31,073 nt of DNA from an uncultured Solobacterium sp. (GCA_900552125.1 URYK01000032.1:1-31073), one strand, 5' to 3'; positions 1 through 9,170 are shown, counted from the stretch's first letter. Numbers and translations are program-made. The notes: a model not told the origin generated them from the sequence alone.

Positions 1-149
1 AACAGGATACCTATCCGTTAGGCCACGATTTCGCTATTGCTTCCTCCATCCCATATCTCGCGATATGAAACTTACAAGTCGCTATAGGGTTCGCTGATAA
101 CTACGCCCCTAGGGACTTTCACCCTAGATATGTGACATGCCCGTCACAC
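1..149 (-). mobile_element. Group II intron, 5' end (probably class C), running off the left edge
   Basis: On the minus strand the element starts at 149 with GTGTG, the group II 5' splice-site consensus (GUGYG). Domain I-like RNA structure follows: the hairpin CTAGGG-TGAAAGT-CCCTAG, containing the GGGTGAAAGTCCC box seen in many bacterial introns, and a hairpin CATATC-GCGA-GATATG with a GNRA loop, followed by GGAGGAAGC. The layout resembles the 5' end of class C introns such as that of Oceanobacillus iheyensis (recalled, not aligned). The junction lies directly behind the pnp intrinsic terminator, which is the known class C target. No intron-encoded protein is visible because the element continues beyond base 1. 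Class assignment is inference; the group II identity is fairly firm. Confidence 0.8.
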
Positions 150-178
150 AAAGAAAGAGACTGTACAAGACAGTCCCT
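150..178 (-). terminator. Intrinsic terminator of pnp and 5' exon of the intron
   Basis: On the minus strand a stem of about nine base pairs (AGGGACTGT with ACAGTCTCT, one G-U pair) closes a five-base loop. It is followed by the T-rich run TTTCTTT, which ends exactly where the intron GTGTG begins. It lies 13 bases after the pnp stop codon. Confidence 0.8.
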
Positions 179-191
179 AAGCATATTTTGC

Positions 192-2375
192 TTAATTTTC
201 TTCTTTCTTCAATGAGTTATCTTGTGCTTCCTCATTGTTTTTTTCTTCTTTCTTTTCCGCTCTTGGTTTAGGAATTAGTGCTTTTGCACTTACATTAATA
301 CGTCCACGATCATCAATTTCCATTACTTTTACACGAACAGTATCACCAATATGTAAAGCATCTTCTACTTTGTTCAAATGCTCATGATTGATTTTTGAGA
401 TATGCAATAAGCCATCAGTTCCTGGGAATAGATTCACAAAAGCACCGAATTTTTCGATACGAACTACTTTTGCTTCATAGATATCCCCAACTTTAGCTTC
501 ACGCACAATATCACGAATCATATTAGCCGCATGATCAATAGCTTTACGATCCATATGATAAATCACTACATGTCCATCATCTTCGATATCAATCTTCACA
601 TCATCGCTTTCTTCAATAATCTTATTGATCATCTTACCGTTAGGACCGATAACTTCACGAATCTTTTCAGGATCAATATAGAACTGTGCAATCTTAGGCG
701 CATATTTACCAACTTCTTCTCTTGGTTTATCAATCGCCTGCATCATATTTTCTAAAATTTGTGCACGTGCTTTCTTAGCTTGAGCTAATGCTTCTTCAAA
801 GATATCTTTTGTAATACCTGTAACTTTGATATCCATCTGAAGAGCAGTAATACCGGTACTTGTTCCCGCAACTTTAAAGTCCATGTCTCCAAAATGGTCT
901 TCCATACCCTGGATATCAGTAAGTACAGTATAATTTCCGCTGTTTTCATCCATAATCAGACCCATCGCTATACCTGCTACTGGTGCTTTAATAGGAACAC
1001 CTGCTGCCATCAAAGACATAGTTCCAGCACAGATAGAAGCCTGAGAAGAAGAACCATTAGATTCTAATACTTCTGCTACTGTACGAATTGTATAAGGGAA
1101 ATCTTCTACACTAGGAAGAACCTGCGCTAATGCTCTTTCCCCTAATGCACCATGGCCAATCTCACGACGGCCTGGGCTTCCCATACGTCCTGTTTCCCCT
1201 ACAGAATATGGAGGGAAATTGTAGTGATGCATAAAACGTTTTGTATCTACTTCTGTCAAATCATCAATGATCTGATTATCATTCATAGCACCTAAGGTCG
1301 TAACACTTAATACCTGTGTTTCTCCACGTGTAAACAATGCGCTTCCATGTACACGAGGCAAGATATCAACCTGAGAATCCAAAGGACGGATTTCATCAAT
1401 CTTACGACCATCTGGACGAATCTTATCTTCGATGATCAAACGACGAACTTCATCAGCTTCAATACCATGGCAGATTTCTTTTACCTGCTTGATTGCTTTT
1501 GCTTTTGAAGCTTCATCTTCATATTCTTTTGCTTCAAAGTGTGCAACAGCACTCTCTGTCAATTCATCAATTTTACCATAACGTTCCAGTTTCTTTTCAA
1601 TAGAAACAGCTTCACGAATTGGTTTTTCAAATAATTTGCGTACTTCTGCATCAATTGCTTCATCAACTGTATAAAGCGTTACTTCCATTTTTTCTTTTCC
1701 AACTGCTGCCGCAATTTCTTCCTGGAATTGTACTAATTGTTTGATATGTTCATGTCCAAACATGATTGCACCTAGCATTGCTTCTTCACTAACTTCTTTA
1801 GCTCCGGCTTCTACCATGTTTACTGCATATTTAGTACCTGCAACAGTTAAGTTAATATCACTTTTTTCTAATTGCTCTGGAGTAGGATTAATCACATACT
1901 CACCATTAATGCGACCAACGATAACACCAGCAATTGGTCCGTTGAAAGGAATATCAGAAACACATAATGCTAAAGATGCCCCAAACATCGCTGTCATTTC
2001 TGGAGTATAATCCTGATCAACAGAAAGAACCGTATTCACAACCTGAACTTCATTACGGAATCCATCCGCAAATAAAGGACGGATTGGACGGTCGATCATA
2101 CGAGCTGTTAATGTCGCATGCTCACTTGGTCTTCCTTCTCTACGTAAAAATCCGCCAGGAATTTTACCAACAGAATATAATTTTTCTTCAAATGATACTG
2201 TCAGCGGAAAGAAATCAATCCCTTCTTTCGCTTGTTTGCTGGCAGTTGCAGTTGATAATACAACTGTATCGCCATAACGTACTAAAACAGAACCGCCGGC
2301 CTGTTTTGCTACTTCACCAGTCTCCACTGTAAGGCTACGCCCACAGAAATCTAAACGAAATACCTGTTTCGCCAC
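192..2375 (-). CDS. pnp: Polyribonucleotide nucleotidyltransferase (PNPase)
   Basis: PNPase degrades RNA 3' to 5' by phosphorolysis as a trimer and takes part in mRNA turnover. The 727-residue product has two RNase PH-like domains (roughly residues 1-220 and 310-545; [20 protein letters not shown] near the start and the [19 protein letters not shown] segment in the second core). A KH domain ([10 protein letters not shown], about 565-615) and a C-terminal S1 domain ([19 protein letters not shown], about 625-690) follow, then an acidic/lysine tail. The reading frame can be extended to a GTG at 2384, but AGAGGTG then lies on that codon. The GTG at 2375 has this Shine-Dalgarno at a six-base spacing, so I chose it. 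The gene follows rpsO, as in many bacteria, and is separated from it by a terminator. It ends 13 bases before its own terminator and the intron. Confidence 0.97.
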   Translation of the reverse strand: MAKQVFRLDFCGRSLTVETGEVAKQAGGSVLVRYGDTVVLSTATASKQAKEGIDFFPLTVSFEEKLYSVGKIPGGFLRREGRPSEHATLTARMIDRPIRPLFADGFRNEVQVVNTVLSVDQDYTPEMTAMFGASLALCVSDIPFNGPIAGVIVGRINGEYVINPTPEQLEKSDINLTVAGTKYAVNMVEAGAKEVSEEAMLGAIMFGHEHIKQLVQFQEEIAAAVGKEKMEVTLYTVDEAIDAEVRKLFEKPIREAVSIEKKLERYGKIDELTESAVAHFEAKEYEDEASKAKAIKQVKEICHGIEADEVRRLIIEDKIRPDGRKIDEIRPLDSQVDILPRVHGSALFTRGETQVLSVTTLGAMNDNQIIDDLTEVDTKRFMHHYNFPPYSVGETGRMGSPGRREIGHGALGERALAQVLPSVEDFPYTIRTVAEVLESNGSSSQASICAGTMSLMAAGVPIKAPVAGIAMGLIMDENSGNYTVLTDIQGMEDHFGDMDFKVAGTSTGITALQMDIKVTGITKDIFEEALAQAKKARAQILENMMQAIDKPREEVGKYAPKIAQFYIDPEKIREVIGPNGKMINKIIEESDDVKIDIEDDGHVVIYHMDRKAIDHAANMIRDIVREAKVGDIYEAKVVRIEKFGAFVNLFPGTDGLLHISKINHEHLNKVEDALHIGDTVRVKVMEIDDRGRINVSAKALIPKPRAEKKEEKNNEEAQDNSLKKEEN

Positions 2376-2441
2376 TTTCTTCACCTCTATTTTTTTCTCT
2401 AATCTTTATCATGATATCACATTTTATATTTCATTAAAAGA

Positions 2442-2466
2442 AAAAAAGCTCAATTCGAGCTTTTTT
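2442..2466 (-). terminator. Intrinsic terminator after rpsO
   Basis: The minus strand reads AAAAAAGCTC, loop GAATT, GAGCTTTTTT: a ten-base-pair stem with a T tract, starting two bases after the rpsO stop. It should reduce readthrough from rpsO into pnp. Confidence 0.85.
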
Positions 2467-2468
2467 AC

Positions 2469-2735
2469 TTACTTACGTAATCCTAAACGAGCAATTAATT
2501 CTCTATAACGGTTTAAATCTTTCTTTTTAAGGTATGCCAATAAGTTTCTACGACGACCTACCATTTTCATTAAACCTCTCTGAGAATGATAATCATGTTT
2601 GTGTTCTTTGAAGTGTTCAGTTAACTGATTGATTCTAGCAGTCAATACAGCGATCTGTACTTCTGGAGAACCTGTATCACCTTCAAAACGTGCATACTCT
2701 TTCATAATTGCTTGCTTTTCGCTCTTTAATAACAT
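2469..2735 (-). CDS. rpsO: 30S ribosomal protein S15
   Basis: S15 binds the central domain of 16S rRNA early in 30S assembly. The 88-residue product has the usual length and family signature: [17 protein letters not shown] near residue 20, H-rich SxRGL around DYHSQRGLM, and [10 protein letters not shown]. The start ATG at 2735 is preceded by TAGGAGG at a suitable spacing. It has its own promoter at 2823-2851 and a leader that can fold, and it is followed by a terminator before pnp. S15 represses its own synthesis through leader RNA in several bacteria; here that is inferred from the leader only. Confidence 0.98.
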   Translation of the reverse strand: MLLKSEKQAIMKEYARFEGDTGSPEVQIAVLTARINQLTEHFKEHKHDYHSQRGLMKMVGRRRNLLAYLKKKDLNRYRELIARLGLRK

Positions 2736-2754
2736 ATAAATTTCCTCCTATATT

Positions 2755-2802
2755 TTTATTCGTTCCATACTGAGTAAATCGTTGAGGAATATCACGAATA
2801 AA
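2755..2802 (-). promoter_or_regulatory. Folded rpsO leader, candidate S15 autoregulatory site
   Basis: In the rpsO 5' untranslated region, TTTATTCGT (2794-2802) is perfectly complementary to ACGAATAAA (2755-2763). This nine-base-pair stem encloses about 30 bases and ends seven bases before the AGGAGG of rpsO. The inner region can form a short TCC/GGA pairing. Known S15 leaders place a junction next to the ribosome-binding site; the similarity in placement is inference. Confidence 0.5.
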
Positions 2803-2822
2803 CCAAGTATAAAACCTTAAAT

Positions 2823-2851
2823 ATTTTAACACACATATTTCACACTTACAA
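2823..2851 (-). promoter_or_regulatory. Promoter of rpsO
   Basis: Minus strand: TTGTAA (2846-2851), 17-base spacer, TAAAAT (2823-2828), with TGT just before the -10 (extended -10). The predicted transcript has a leader of about 80 bases before rpsO. Confidence 0.6.
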
Positions 2852-2903
2852 GATATTTTTGATAATTTACCAAATTCACCCATCTTTTCTTACACATAAA
2901 ATT

Positions 2904-3998
2904 TTATTCAGGTAAAAAATCCACCAACACATCATGCAACAATAACATTCCCTGTCTTGTTACACGTAAATGATGATCCTCGATTACCAGCATTCCCTTT
3001 TCTATGTTTTTCTGTAATGCCTTTTGATAATGCAATTCAAGATCCACATGAAATCGTTCATAAAAAGCAGATAAATTAAGTCCCTTTTTCATCCGTAAAG
3101 ACATCATGATCATCTCAAACATTTCATCTTCTTTATTTAATTCCGTAATAGACGCAGAACTACCTTTTGTTATATAGGTATGCAGATTTCTTGTATTATC
3201 ATAGCGAGCATGGTTTTCTTTTCCACTTGCGCCACAGCCAATCCCATAAAAATCTTCATATTTCCAATACATCTGATTATGTTTTGATTCAAAACCGATT
3301 TTAGAAAAGTTACTGATTTCATATTGATAAAAGCCATATCTTTCTAATATCTCTATCGCATATGCATACATATCCGCTTCTACATCACTATCAATATTCT
3401 CTACACCTTCTCTTCCAAACTGAGAATGTTCTTCAATCGTTAATGCATATAACGATATATGAGTAATAGAAAAAGTCTCGACGATTTCCTGTAAATCCTG
3501 TTTCCACATCTCTAATGTCTGCCCAGGAAGTCCATAAATCAAATCAATCGATATATTATCAATACCTCCAGCATGAAGCAAATCAAGGCACTGCAAGACA
3601 TCCTCTTTGCTATGATGACGATGAATTCGCTTTAACAAAGCAGGCTGTAATGTCTGAACACCTAAGGAAACACGATTTACTCCATGTTCACGTAATAATT
3701 CAATGGTATTTGCATCCAAAGATTCAACATTCGCTTCAATGGTATATTCCTCTAAACCCTCTCGATATGGTTCAAGACTTTTAAGAAGTGTTTCCAATTG
3801 TGAATAAGATAATGCGGTTGGTGTTCCTCCACCAATATACAATGTTTTAAGTTTACTGTTACTTAATTTTTGTTTAATGTCCTGTAATATTCTCTCTAGC
3901 CATTTATCTGCCAGACCTTTATGATAACGACAACGTGTAAAATCACAATAAGCGCATATATCCTTACAAAAAGGAACATGAACATAACAAGCCTTCAT
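2904..3998 (-). CDS. hemW: Radical SAM heme chaperone HemW
   Basis: HemW is a radical SAM protein that binds heme and delivers it to cytochromes; it was long annotated as oxygen-independent coproporphyrinogen oxidase. The cluster motif C-x3-C-x2-C is CKDICAYCDF (about residues 13-22). The following F rather than x-C separates HemW from true HemN. YIGGGTPTALS is the glycine-rich SAM-binding stretch, and the C-terminal HemN-type domain carries GLNLSAFYERF. Length is 364 residues from ATG 3998, chosen because AGGAGG lies seven bases upstream. The stop codon of the upstream gene (TAG, 4010-4012) is part of the sequence TTAGGAGG, so the two are probably translationally coupled. In many Bacillota hemW precedes hrcA-grpE-dnaK; here rpsO follows instead. 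Confidence 0.92.
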   Translation of the reverse strand: MKACYVHVPFCKDICAYCDFTRCRYHKGLADKWLERILQDIKQKLSNSKLKTLYIGGGTPTALSYSQLETLLKSLEPYREGLEEYTIEANVESLDANTIELLREHGVNRVSLGVQTLQPALLKRIHRHHSKEDVLQCLDLLHAGGIDNISIDLIYGLPGQTLEMWKQDLQEIVETFSITHISLYALTIEEHSQFGREGVENIDSDVEADMYAYAIEILERYGFYQYEISNFSKIGFESKHNQMYWKYEDFYGIGCGASGKENHARYDNTRNLHTYITKGSSASITELNKEDEMFEMIMMSLRMKKGLNLSAFYERFHVDLELHYQKALQKNIEKGMLVIEDHHLRVTRQGMLLLHDVLVDFLPE

Positions 3999-4009
3999 GA
4001 TGATCCCTC

Positions 4010-4888
4010 CTAACAGCACTCATAAACGAAACGTTTTCCAATTTTTCTTCTCGTATAAAACTGATAATCTTTTAATTTTTCCATTGCACAGCGAGCTGTT
4101 TCATAACTAACATGATGAAACTCTGTATATTGTCGAATCGTATAAGCATGATAAAGATTACGATGATGTACATAAAAAGATAAATGCTCTTTTTGTAGTT
4201 GTGGATATTGTTCTATCAATATATCTAAAGCTTGCTCCTGCTTATTTTCATGCATCATCAAAGAACTTTTATATCGAATCATATTTTTATAGATCATATG
4301 TAAAAATTGAATGAATTCTCTTGTCAAATCTTTCTGATTATCTTTACATATGGATTTCCAATGTATCAAAGAAACAGGAAATTCACAATTGTTTTGCAGA
4401 AACAATATCTGTGCCCATGAAGAGGCATCATCACAAAATTCATATAGAAAAAAGATACGAATCAACAAAGGGATATGCCGCTCTTCTAAAATAGCATATT
4501 CACTATAGGATAACTCTTTTAGATTTATATATCTTCCAATATTTATTAACCAATGTGAATCCTCTCCATACAAAAAGCAGGCTTTTTGTAGCGATGTACT
4601 ACCAGTACATTGCTGTTTAAACTGAAACATCGCCATGGTAATTTCTAATAGTTCTTCCATACAATTCTGATGAAGAATTATACTAATTTCCTTACTTCCA
4701 AACCGATATGTTTTACGAAATAATGCACGATAACTCTCTATTTGTTTCCAGACTTCTTCCAATATAATACCGGACACTTGTTTCGATAACTCTTCTTTAC
4801 TTATATATTCTTCTTCTGTATATTTTCTAGTTTCACTAAACATATGATCACCAAACAAAGTGTAACATAGTTCTTTGTATAATCGCAT
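4010..4888 (-). CDS. Uncharacterised protein with C-terminal winged-helix-like end
   Basis: I do not recognise this 292-residue protein. It is mostly helical in appearance, with aromatic- and leucine-rich stretches (IPLLIRIFFLYEF near 155-170; FIQFLHMIYKNM near 205) but no clear membrane span. The last 55 residues look like a winged helix: YTIRQYTEFHHVSYETARCA resembles a helix-turn-helix with SYxTAR in the recognition helix, followed by MEKLKDYQF and a basic wing (RRKIGKRFVYE). Similar ends occur in Fic-family proteins, but no HPFxxGNGR motif is present, so no AMPylation activity is claimed. It is not HrcA, whose helix-turn-helix is N-terminal. The start is uncertain: ATG 4888 has no good ribosome-binding site, while ATG 4843 (16th codon) has GGTGAT just upstream. 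It lies between lepA and hemW and is coupled to hemW. Confidence 0.75.
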   Translation of the reverse strand: MRLYKELCYTLFGDHMFSETRKYTEEEYISKEELSKQVSGIILEEVWKQIESYRALFRKTYRFGSKEISIILHQNCMEELLEITMAMFQFKQQCTGSTSLQKACFLYGEDSHWLINIGRYINLKELSYSEYAILEERHIPLLIRIFFLYEFCDDASSWAQILFLQNNCEFPVSLIHWKSICKDNQKDLTREFIQFLHMIYKNMIRYKSSLMMHENKQEQALDILIEQYPQLQKEHLSFYVHHRNLYHAYTIRQYTEFHHVSYETARCAMEKLKDYQFYTRRKIGKRFVYECC

Positions 4889-4901
4889 ATATTCGACAAA
4901 A

Positions 4902-4937
4902 TTAGAAAGAAACAGGCAAAATATGCCTGCTTTCTAA
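4902..4937 (-). terminator. Terminator-like hairpin after lepA
   Basis: The minus strand has AAGCAGGCA, a short AT loop, and TGCCTGTTT, within a longer imperfect inverted repeat (TTAGAAAG...CTTTCTAA). A weak T-rich run (TTTCTTTCTAATTTT) follows. It starts three bases after the lepA stop. Because the T tract is interrupted, some readthrough into the downstream gene is likely. Confidence 0.65.
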
Positions 4938-4940
4938 CTT

Positions 4941-6749
4941 TTATTTCTCATCATCGTCCATTGATAGAACCGCCATGAATGCTTCCTGAGGTACTTCTAC
5001 ACTACCTACAGCCTTCATACGCTTCTTACCTTCTTTTTGTTTCTCTAACAATTTCTTCTTACGTGAGATGTCACCGCCATAACATTTTGCCAATACGTTT
5101 TTACGTAATGACTTAATATCTGCACGGGCAATAATTTTTCCATTGATAGCAGCCTGAATTGGAATCTCAAACTGCTGCTTTGGTATCAGTTTTTTCAGTT
5201 TTTCACAAATTGCACGTCCTCTAGGATATGCAAAATCTTTATGCACGATACTGCTTAATGCATCGACTATTTCGCCATTCAATAAGATATCCATTTTTGC
5301 TAGTTTATTTGTCTGATAGCCAATCAATTCATAATCTAATGAAGCATATCCCTTAGTACAAGACTTCAATTTATCAAAGAAATCAAATACGATTTCACCT
5401 AAAGGAAGTTCATAGATAACATTCATACGTCCTTCATCAATATATACCATGTCTTTATAATTACCACGCTTACGCTGACATAGTTCCATGATTGGTCCTA
5501 CATAGTCATTTGGTGTCATGATACTAGCACGCACAAATGGTTCTTCGATATGATCGATTTTCTGAACCTCCGGCAAAAGAGATGGATTATCAATAGCAAG
5601 CATTGAACCATCTGTTAAATAGGCATGATACACAACTGATGGTGCTGTCGCAATCAGATCAATACGATATTCTCTCTCGATTCTTTCCTGAATTACATCC
5701 ATATGTAATAAGCCTAGGAATCCTACACGGAAACCAAATCCTAAAGCCTGTGAAGTCTCTGCTTCAAATTGCAGTGACGCATCATTTAACTGTAATTTTT
5801 CTAAAGCATCGCGTAGATCATTGTATTTATTAGAATCTATTGGATAAAGACCACAATAAACCATTGGATTCATTTCACGATAGCCATGAAGCGGCTCTTT
5901 GGCAGGATGTTCTGCATTTGTAATCGTATCCCCAACACGAACATCTTTTATCGATTTAATAGAACCGCAGATCCACCCTACTTCTCCGCATTCCAATACA
6001 TCTTTCTTAACTTCTTTTGGATTTCGAATACCTACTTCCAACACTTCATATTCCGCATTGCTTGCCATAAAGCGTATTTTATCTCCAACACGAATACACC
6101 CTTCTTTTACACGAACATATGCGATGACTCCTCGATATGGATCATATAAAGAATCAAACACAAGTGCCTGTAAAGGGGCATTTGGGTCACCATTTGGAGC
6201 AGGAACATTTTTTACTACAGCTTCTAATACATCTTGAATATTTAAACCATTCTTTGCAGAAATTAATGGTGCTTCACTGGCATCTAAGCCAATCACATCT
6301 TCAATTTCTTTACGAACAACATCCGGCTGTGCACTTGGTAAGTCAATCTTATTGATTACTGGTATGATTTCTAAATCATTGTCTAATGCTAAATATACAT
6401 TAGCTAGTGTCTGAGCTTCAATGCCTTGTGCTGCATCAACTACCAATACAGCACCTTCACAAGCAGCTAAAGATCTAGATACTTCATATGTAAAGTCCAC
6501 ATGACCTGGTGTATCGATCAAATGGAAAATATAATCCTGCCCATCTTTTGCAGTATATTTTAACTGAACCGCATTCAGTTTAATCGTAATTCCTCTTTCT
6601 CTTTCCAAATCCATCGTATCTAACAACTGTTCTTTCATTTCTCTTTGTTCAACAGTTTCAGTAAGCTCTAAAATACGGTCTGCCAAGGTTGATTTTCCAT
6701 GGTCAATATGAGCGATAATTGAAAAGTTTCTAATATATTTCTGATCCAT
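4941..6749 (-). CDS. lepA: Elongation factor 4 (LepA), back-translocating GTPase
   Basis: LepA is a ribosome-binding GTPase of the EF-G family, implicated in back-translocation and 30S biogenesis. The 602-residue product has the G1 loop AHIDHGKS (13-20), the G3 box DTPGH (79-83) and NKID (G4, near 133). The characteristic C-terminal domain contains [30 protein letters not shown] and [24 protein letters not shown]. The ATG at 6749 has AGGAGTGAG upstream. It has its own promoter (6774-6802) and is followed by a terminator. Length and motifs are normal. Confidence 0.98.
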   Translation of the reverse strand: MDQKYIRNFSIIAHIDHGKSTLADRILELTETVEQREMKEQLLDTMDLERERGITIKLNAVQLKYTAKDGQDYIFHLIDTPGHVDFTYEVSRSLAACEGAVLVVDAAQGIEAQTLANVYLALDNDLEIIPVINKIDLPSAQPDVVRKEIEDVIGLDASEAPLISAKNGLNIQDVLEAVVKNVPAPNGDPNAPLQALVFDSLYDPYRGVIAYVRVKEGCIRVGDKIRFMASNAEYEVLEVGIRNPKEVKKDVLECGEVGWICGSIKSIKDVRVGDTITNAEHPAKEPLHGYREMNPMVYCGLYPIDSNKYNDLRDALEKLQLNDASLQFEAETSQALGFGFRVGFLGLLHMDVIQERIEREYRIDLIATAPSVVYHAYLTDGSMLAIDNPSLLPEVQKIDHIEEPFVRASIMTPNDYVGPIMELCQRKRGNYKDMVYIDEGRMNVIYELPLGEIVFDFFDKLKSCTKGYASLDYELIGYQTNKLAKMDILLNGEIVDALSSIVHKDFAYPRGRAICEKLKKLIPKQQFEIPIQAAINGKIIARADIKSLRKNVLAKCYGGDISRKKKLLEKQKEGKKRMKAVGSVEVPQEAFMAVLSMDDDEK

Positions 6750-6773
6750 TTACTCACTCCTAACGCATGGATA

Positions 6774-6802
6774 ATTATAACAGACAAAATGCATATTGAA
6801 AA
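6774..6802 (-). promoter_or_regulatory. Promoter of lepA
   Basis: Minus strand: TTTTCA (6797-6802), 17-base spacer, perfect TATAAT (6774-6779) preceded by TGT (extended -10). It lies 25 bases upstream of the lepA start. Confidence 0.7.
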
Positions 6803-6903
6803 GGTAAAATGTATCACAGAAAATACTTGACCAATTGAAAAAGTAATGCTAAAGTTTAGAGGAAAAGGATGAGAGAGCCTTTTTATGTTAGAAAACTCTA
6901 ACT

Positions 6904-6939
6904 AAAAAAAGATCCGTACAAATATACGGTTCTTTTTTT
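6904..6939 (-). terminator. Terminator after fmt, overlapping its stop codon
   Basis: Inverted repeat AAAAAAAGATCCGTA (6904-6918) and TACGGTTCTTTTTTT (6925-6939), with A and T runs on both sides, so it could work in either direction. The fmt stop codon (6938-6940) lies at its edge. A second small hairpin, GTTAGA-AAAC-TCTAAC (6887-6902), follows immediately on the minus strand. Confidence 0.8.
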
Positions 6940-7879
6940 ATTCTACGATTTGGTGCACCAGCTGTTTCCCACTTCCATTATAGAAAACCTTTGCCTCCAT
7001 CTTAGCTTTACCCTCTAACTGTATTTCGTCTACTAAAATAATACCATCTAGACAAGCAATCGCATAACCATTATCGATCATACCTAAGATTTCACCACAT
7101 TCACCATCAGGCTTTCTCATCAATTTACGTACTTTATGAAATTTTAATTTTTTGCCATTCACTAATCCAAAACCAACTGGACTTGGAATCAAACCACGAA
7201 TATGATTATAAACACTTTCAACATCTTTTGAAAAATCAATATGTTCCTCTTCCTTTTGAATCGTATAAGCAAATGTAGCTTCTGCTTCATTCTGTTCCTT
7301 AAATACTGCAGTTCCATCAATAATCTTAGGAATACTTTCACTTAAGAGCTGTGCGCCTGCTATAGCTAATTTATCATACAGACTGCCCATTGTATCATCT
7401 TCGTCAATTGAAACACGACATTGAGACATAACTGCACCAGCATCCATTTTCTTTACCATACGCATTATAGAAACACCACTTTCTTTATGTCCTTCTATAA
7501 TAGCTTTATGAATCGGCGCTCCCCCTCTTAATTTAGGTAATAAAGAAGCATGAACATTCACACTACCATATGTTGGATATTCCAAAAGTTTGCTAGGAAT
7601 AAACTGGCCATAAGCACAAGTCACAATTAAATCAATATCCAGATTCATCAATTCTTCATATTCATCTTTGATACGAATCGGCTGATAAACAGGAACTCCA
7701 TATTCCAACGCTTTCTGCTTCACTGCAGGCATCTGCAAAGTCTGTTTTCTTCCGACTTTTTTATCCGGCTGTGTAACGACCCCTATGATCGTATATCCAT
7801 CTTTCCACAAACGTTCCAGCATAGAGACTGCAATTTCCGGTGTCCCCATAAACAAGATACGTACATTTTTATTTTTCAC
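6938..7879 (-). CDS. fmt: Methionyl-tRNA formyltransferase
   Basis: Transfers a formyl group from 10-formyltetrahydrofolate to initiator Met-tRNA. The 313-residue product has the normal length. The N-terminal Rossmann-like domain begins RILFMGTPEIAV, with the family signature HASLLPKLRGGAPIHKAI at about residues 110-127 (catalytic Asn/His/Asp region: NVHASLLP ... MDAGAVM). A C-terminal OB-like domain follows. The start is GTG at 7879 with GAGGTGG five bases upstream. It lies downstream of sporulation genes but may have its own promoter. The usual partner def (deformylase) is not in the window. Confidence 0.96.
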   Translation of the reverse strand: MKNKNVRILFMGTPEIAVSMLERLWKDGYTIIGVVTQPDKKVGRKQTLQMPAVKQKALEYGVPVYQPIRIKDEYEELMNLDIDLIVTCAYGQFIPSKLLEYPTYGSVNVHASLLPKLRGGAPIHKAIIEGHKESGVSIMRMVKKMDAGAVMSQCRVSIDEDDTMGSLYDKLAIAGAQLLSESIPKIIDGTAVFKEQNEAEATFAYTIQKEEEHIDFSKDVESVYNHIRGLIPSPVGFGLVNGKKLKFHKVRKLMRKPDGECGEILGMIDNGYAIACLDGIILVDEIQLEGKAKMEAKVFYNGSGKQLVHQIVE

Positions 7880-7896
7880 GTAACCACCTCAGAAGA

Positions 7897-7925
7897 ATTA
7901 TAGCATGAACTAATTCATATTTCAT
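7897..7925 (-). promoter_or_regulatory. Possible promoter of fmt
   Basis: Minus strand: ATGAAA (7920-7925), 17-base spacer, perfect TATAAT (7897-7902) preceded by TGC (extended -10). The predicted start of transcription falls at the ribosome-binding site, giving an unusually short leader, so it may be fortuitous. A GAATTA/TAATTC inverted repeat surrounds the -10. Confidence 0.4.
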
Positions 7926-8222
7926 CTACTTTATAAGAGCTTGAAAAATCTGCGAAACTACATTTACACACCCATTTACTGTCGAAATTACAACTTCACT
8001 ACTTGTTTTTGCTAATCGTGAAGCTCTATTTTCTTCAATATCTTTTAAAACCACCGTATCCTGTTTAGATTCTGCTATCTGAGATTGAGCAACCTCATCT
8101 TCAAATTCTTCCACCTGCTGTTCAACAACAAACCGCTGATCTGATGGTTCTGTATGATACATATAAGAACCTATTGAAACAAGCATACACAGCAACAATG
8201 CATCTGCTATAAAACGTTTCAT
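7926..8222 (-). CDS. Small membrane-anchored protein of unknown function, next to spoIIP
   Basis: The 98-residue product has an N-terminal hydrophobic segment (about residues 4-21, ADALLLCMLVSIGSYMY) that would anchor it or serve as a signal. A polar, glutamate/glutamine-rich middle (about 30-70) and a more hydrophobic end (VVISTVNGCVNVVSQIFQAL) follow. No family is recognised. The ATG at 8222 follows GGAGTG and begins four bases after the spoIIP stop, so it is almost certainly co-expressed with gpr and spoIIP. A forespore or mother-cell role is suggested by this context alone. Confidence 0.75.
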   Translation of the reverse strand: MKRFIADALLLCMLVSIGSYMYHTEPSDQRFVVEQQVEEFEDEVAQSQIAESKQDTVVLKDIEENRASRLAKTSSEVVISTVNGCVNVVSQIFQALIK

Positions 8223-8226
8223 ACAA

Positions 8227-9114
8227 TCACTCCTTCACCAGCACATCATAAATCCCATCCGCAATAACATCTAATGAATTTTTCACTTCATCAAATGAGT
8301 TAACGTCTCCGCCTACTTCCATTAAAACAATATTATCACTTACTTCCTGATTAAAATATGCTTCTCTTACCATGACATTTCTCATGATACCATCTACTTT
8401 ACTATTAATTGTGTCAGTTAGTGTCGCTGATAACGCTTTTACATCTTTTGCATTTTTCCCTAAACCACCTACAACCATCATTGATTTTGCATAGGTTTTT
8501 CCATCTTTTGTGATATAGCTTGCTTCTTTAGGGATACTATCTCTATGCAAATCTATACATAAATCAAATTCTCCATAAGTAATCAAAGCATCATTTAAAA
8601 ATTTATATGATACTACATAAGATTCATTATACGTTAAATTTTGAGAATCTCGATACTTTGTAAAATCATTCGTTTCTAATATCACTTTAATCCCTTTATC
8701 TTCAAGTTTAGCTGCTAAAATTGCGGCTGCATCTAAAACAGTATTTCCTCCATCATACCCTTCATCTTGATGTGTATCGTAAATATACACTCTTTTCCCT
8801 GTTCCCGTTTGTTTGTTCTCATCTTCTTCTACTGGTTCCTCTGCTTTGGGCACAAAGCCGCTGCCAGCATAATCCTGCGTAGTTTCCACAACAACTTCAT
8901 CTTCAGGAATCGTCAGGTTTGTATTATAGGACAACACATTTAACGATTCCTTCAAAGAAAGAGTACTTTGTATTCTGTTCTGATTATAAACAAATGTATG
9001 TAACAGATCACTTGTGTTTTGAAAACAATTCTGTAACCCTTGCATAAACGGTGTCATATAAAGAAAGACACAGAGGAGAATACACTTAGAGATTAGTTTA
9101 AATGTAGATTTCAT
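8227..9114 (-). CDS. spoIIP: Stage II sporulation protein P (peptidoglycan hydrolase)
   Basis: SpoIIP is a membrane-anchored amidase/endopeptidase that acts with SpoIID and SpoIIM in septal peptidoglycan thinning and engulfment. The 295-residue product has an N-terminal membrane anchor (about residues 5-25). A variable linker rich in E and K follows, then the SpoIIP catalytic domain from about residue 110: YIYDTHQDEGYDGGN (metal-binding His), LCIDLHRDSIPK (second His) and NIVLMEVGGDVNSFDEV near the end. The start at 9114 has AAGGAGTG eight bases upstream. An upstream in-frame ATG at 9165 has no ribosome-binding site. The gpr-spoIIP order is the same as in Bacillus. Confidence 0.94.
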   Translation of the reverse strand: MKSTFKLISKCILLCVFLYMTPFMQGLQNCFQNTSDLLHTFVYNQNRIQSTLSLKESLNVLSYNTNLTIPEDEVVVETTQDYAGSGFVPKAEEPVEEDENKQTGTGKRVYIYDTHQDEGYDGGNTVLDAAAILAAKLEDKGIKVILETNDFTKYRDSQNLTYNESYVVSYKFLNDALITYGEFDLCIDLHRDSIPKEASYITKDGKTYAKSMMVVGGLGKNAKDVKALSATLTDTINSKVDGIMRNVMVREAYFNQEVSDNIVLMEVGGDVNSFDEVKNSLDVIADGIYDVLVKE

Positions 9115-9170
9115 AAAAAAAGCACTCCTTTCTACATTAACATATGTTTTAAGGAGTGTTTTCATGTTAG

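Noticed and set aside
1..150. tRNA or rRNA fragment at the left edge
   Set aside because: No cloverleaf arms or rRNA signatures; GTGTG, the GGGTGAAAGTCCC box and the position behind a terminator fit a group II intron better.
1967..2332. 121-codon plus-strand frame inside pnp
   Set aside because: Antisense shadow of the RNase PH domain coding sequence; the pnp frame is clearly the real one.
2407..2416. Perfect palindrome TATCATGATA before pnp
   Set aside because: Ten bases of AT-rich palindrome are expected by chance, and no promoter architecture surrounds it.
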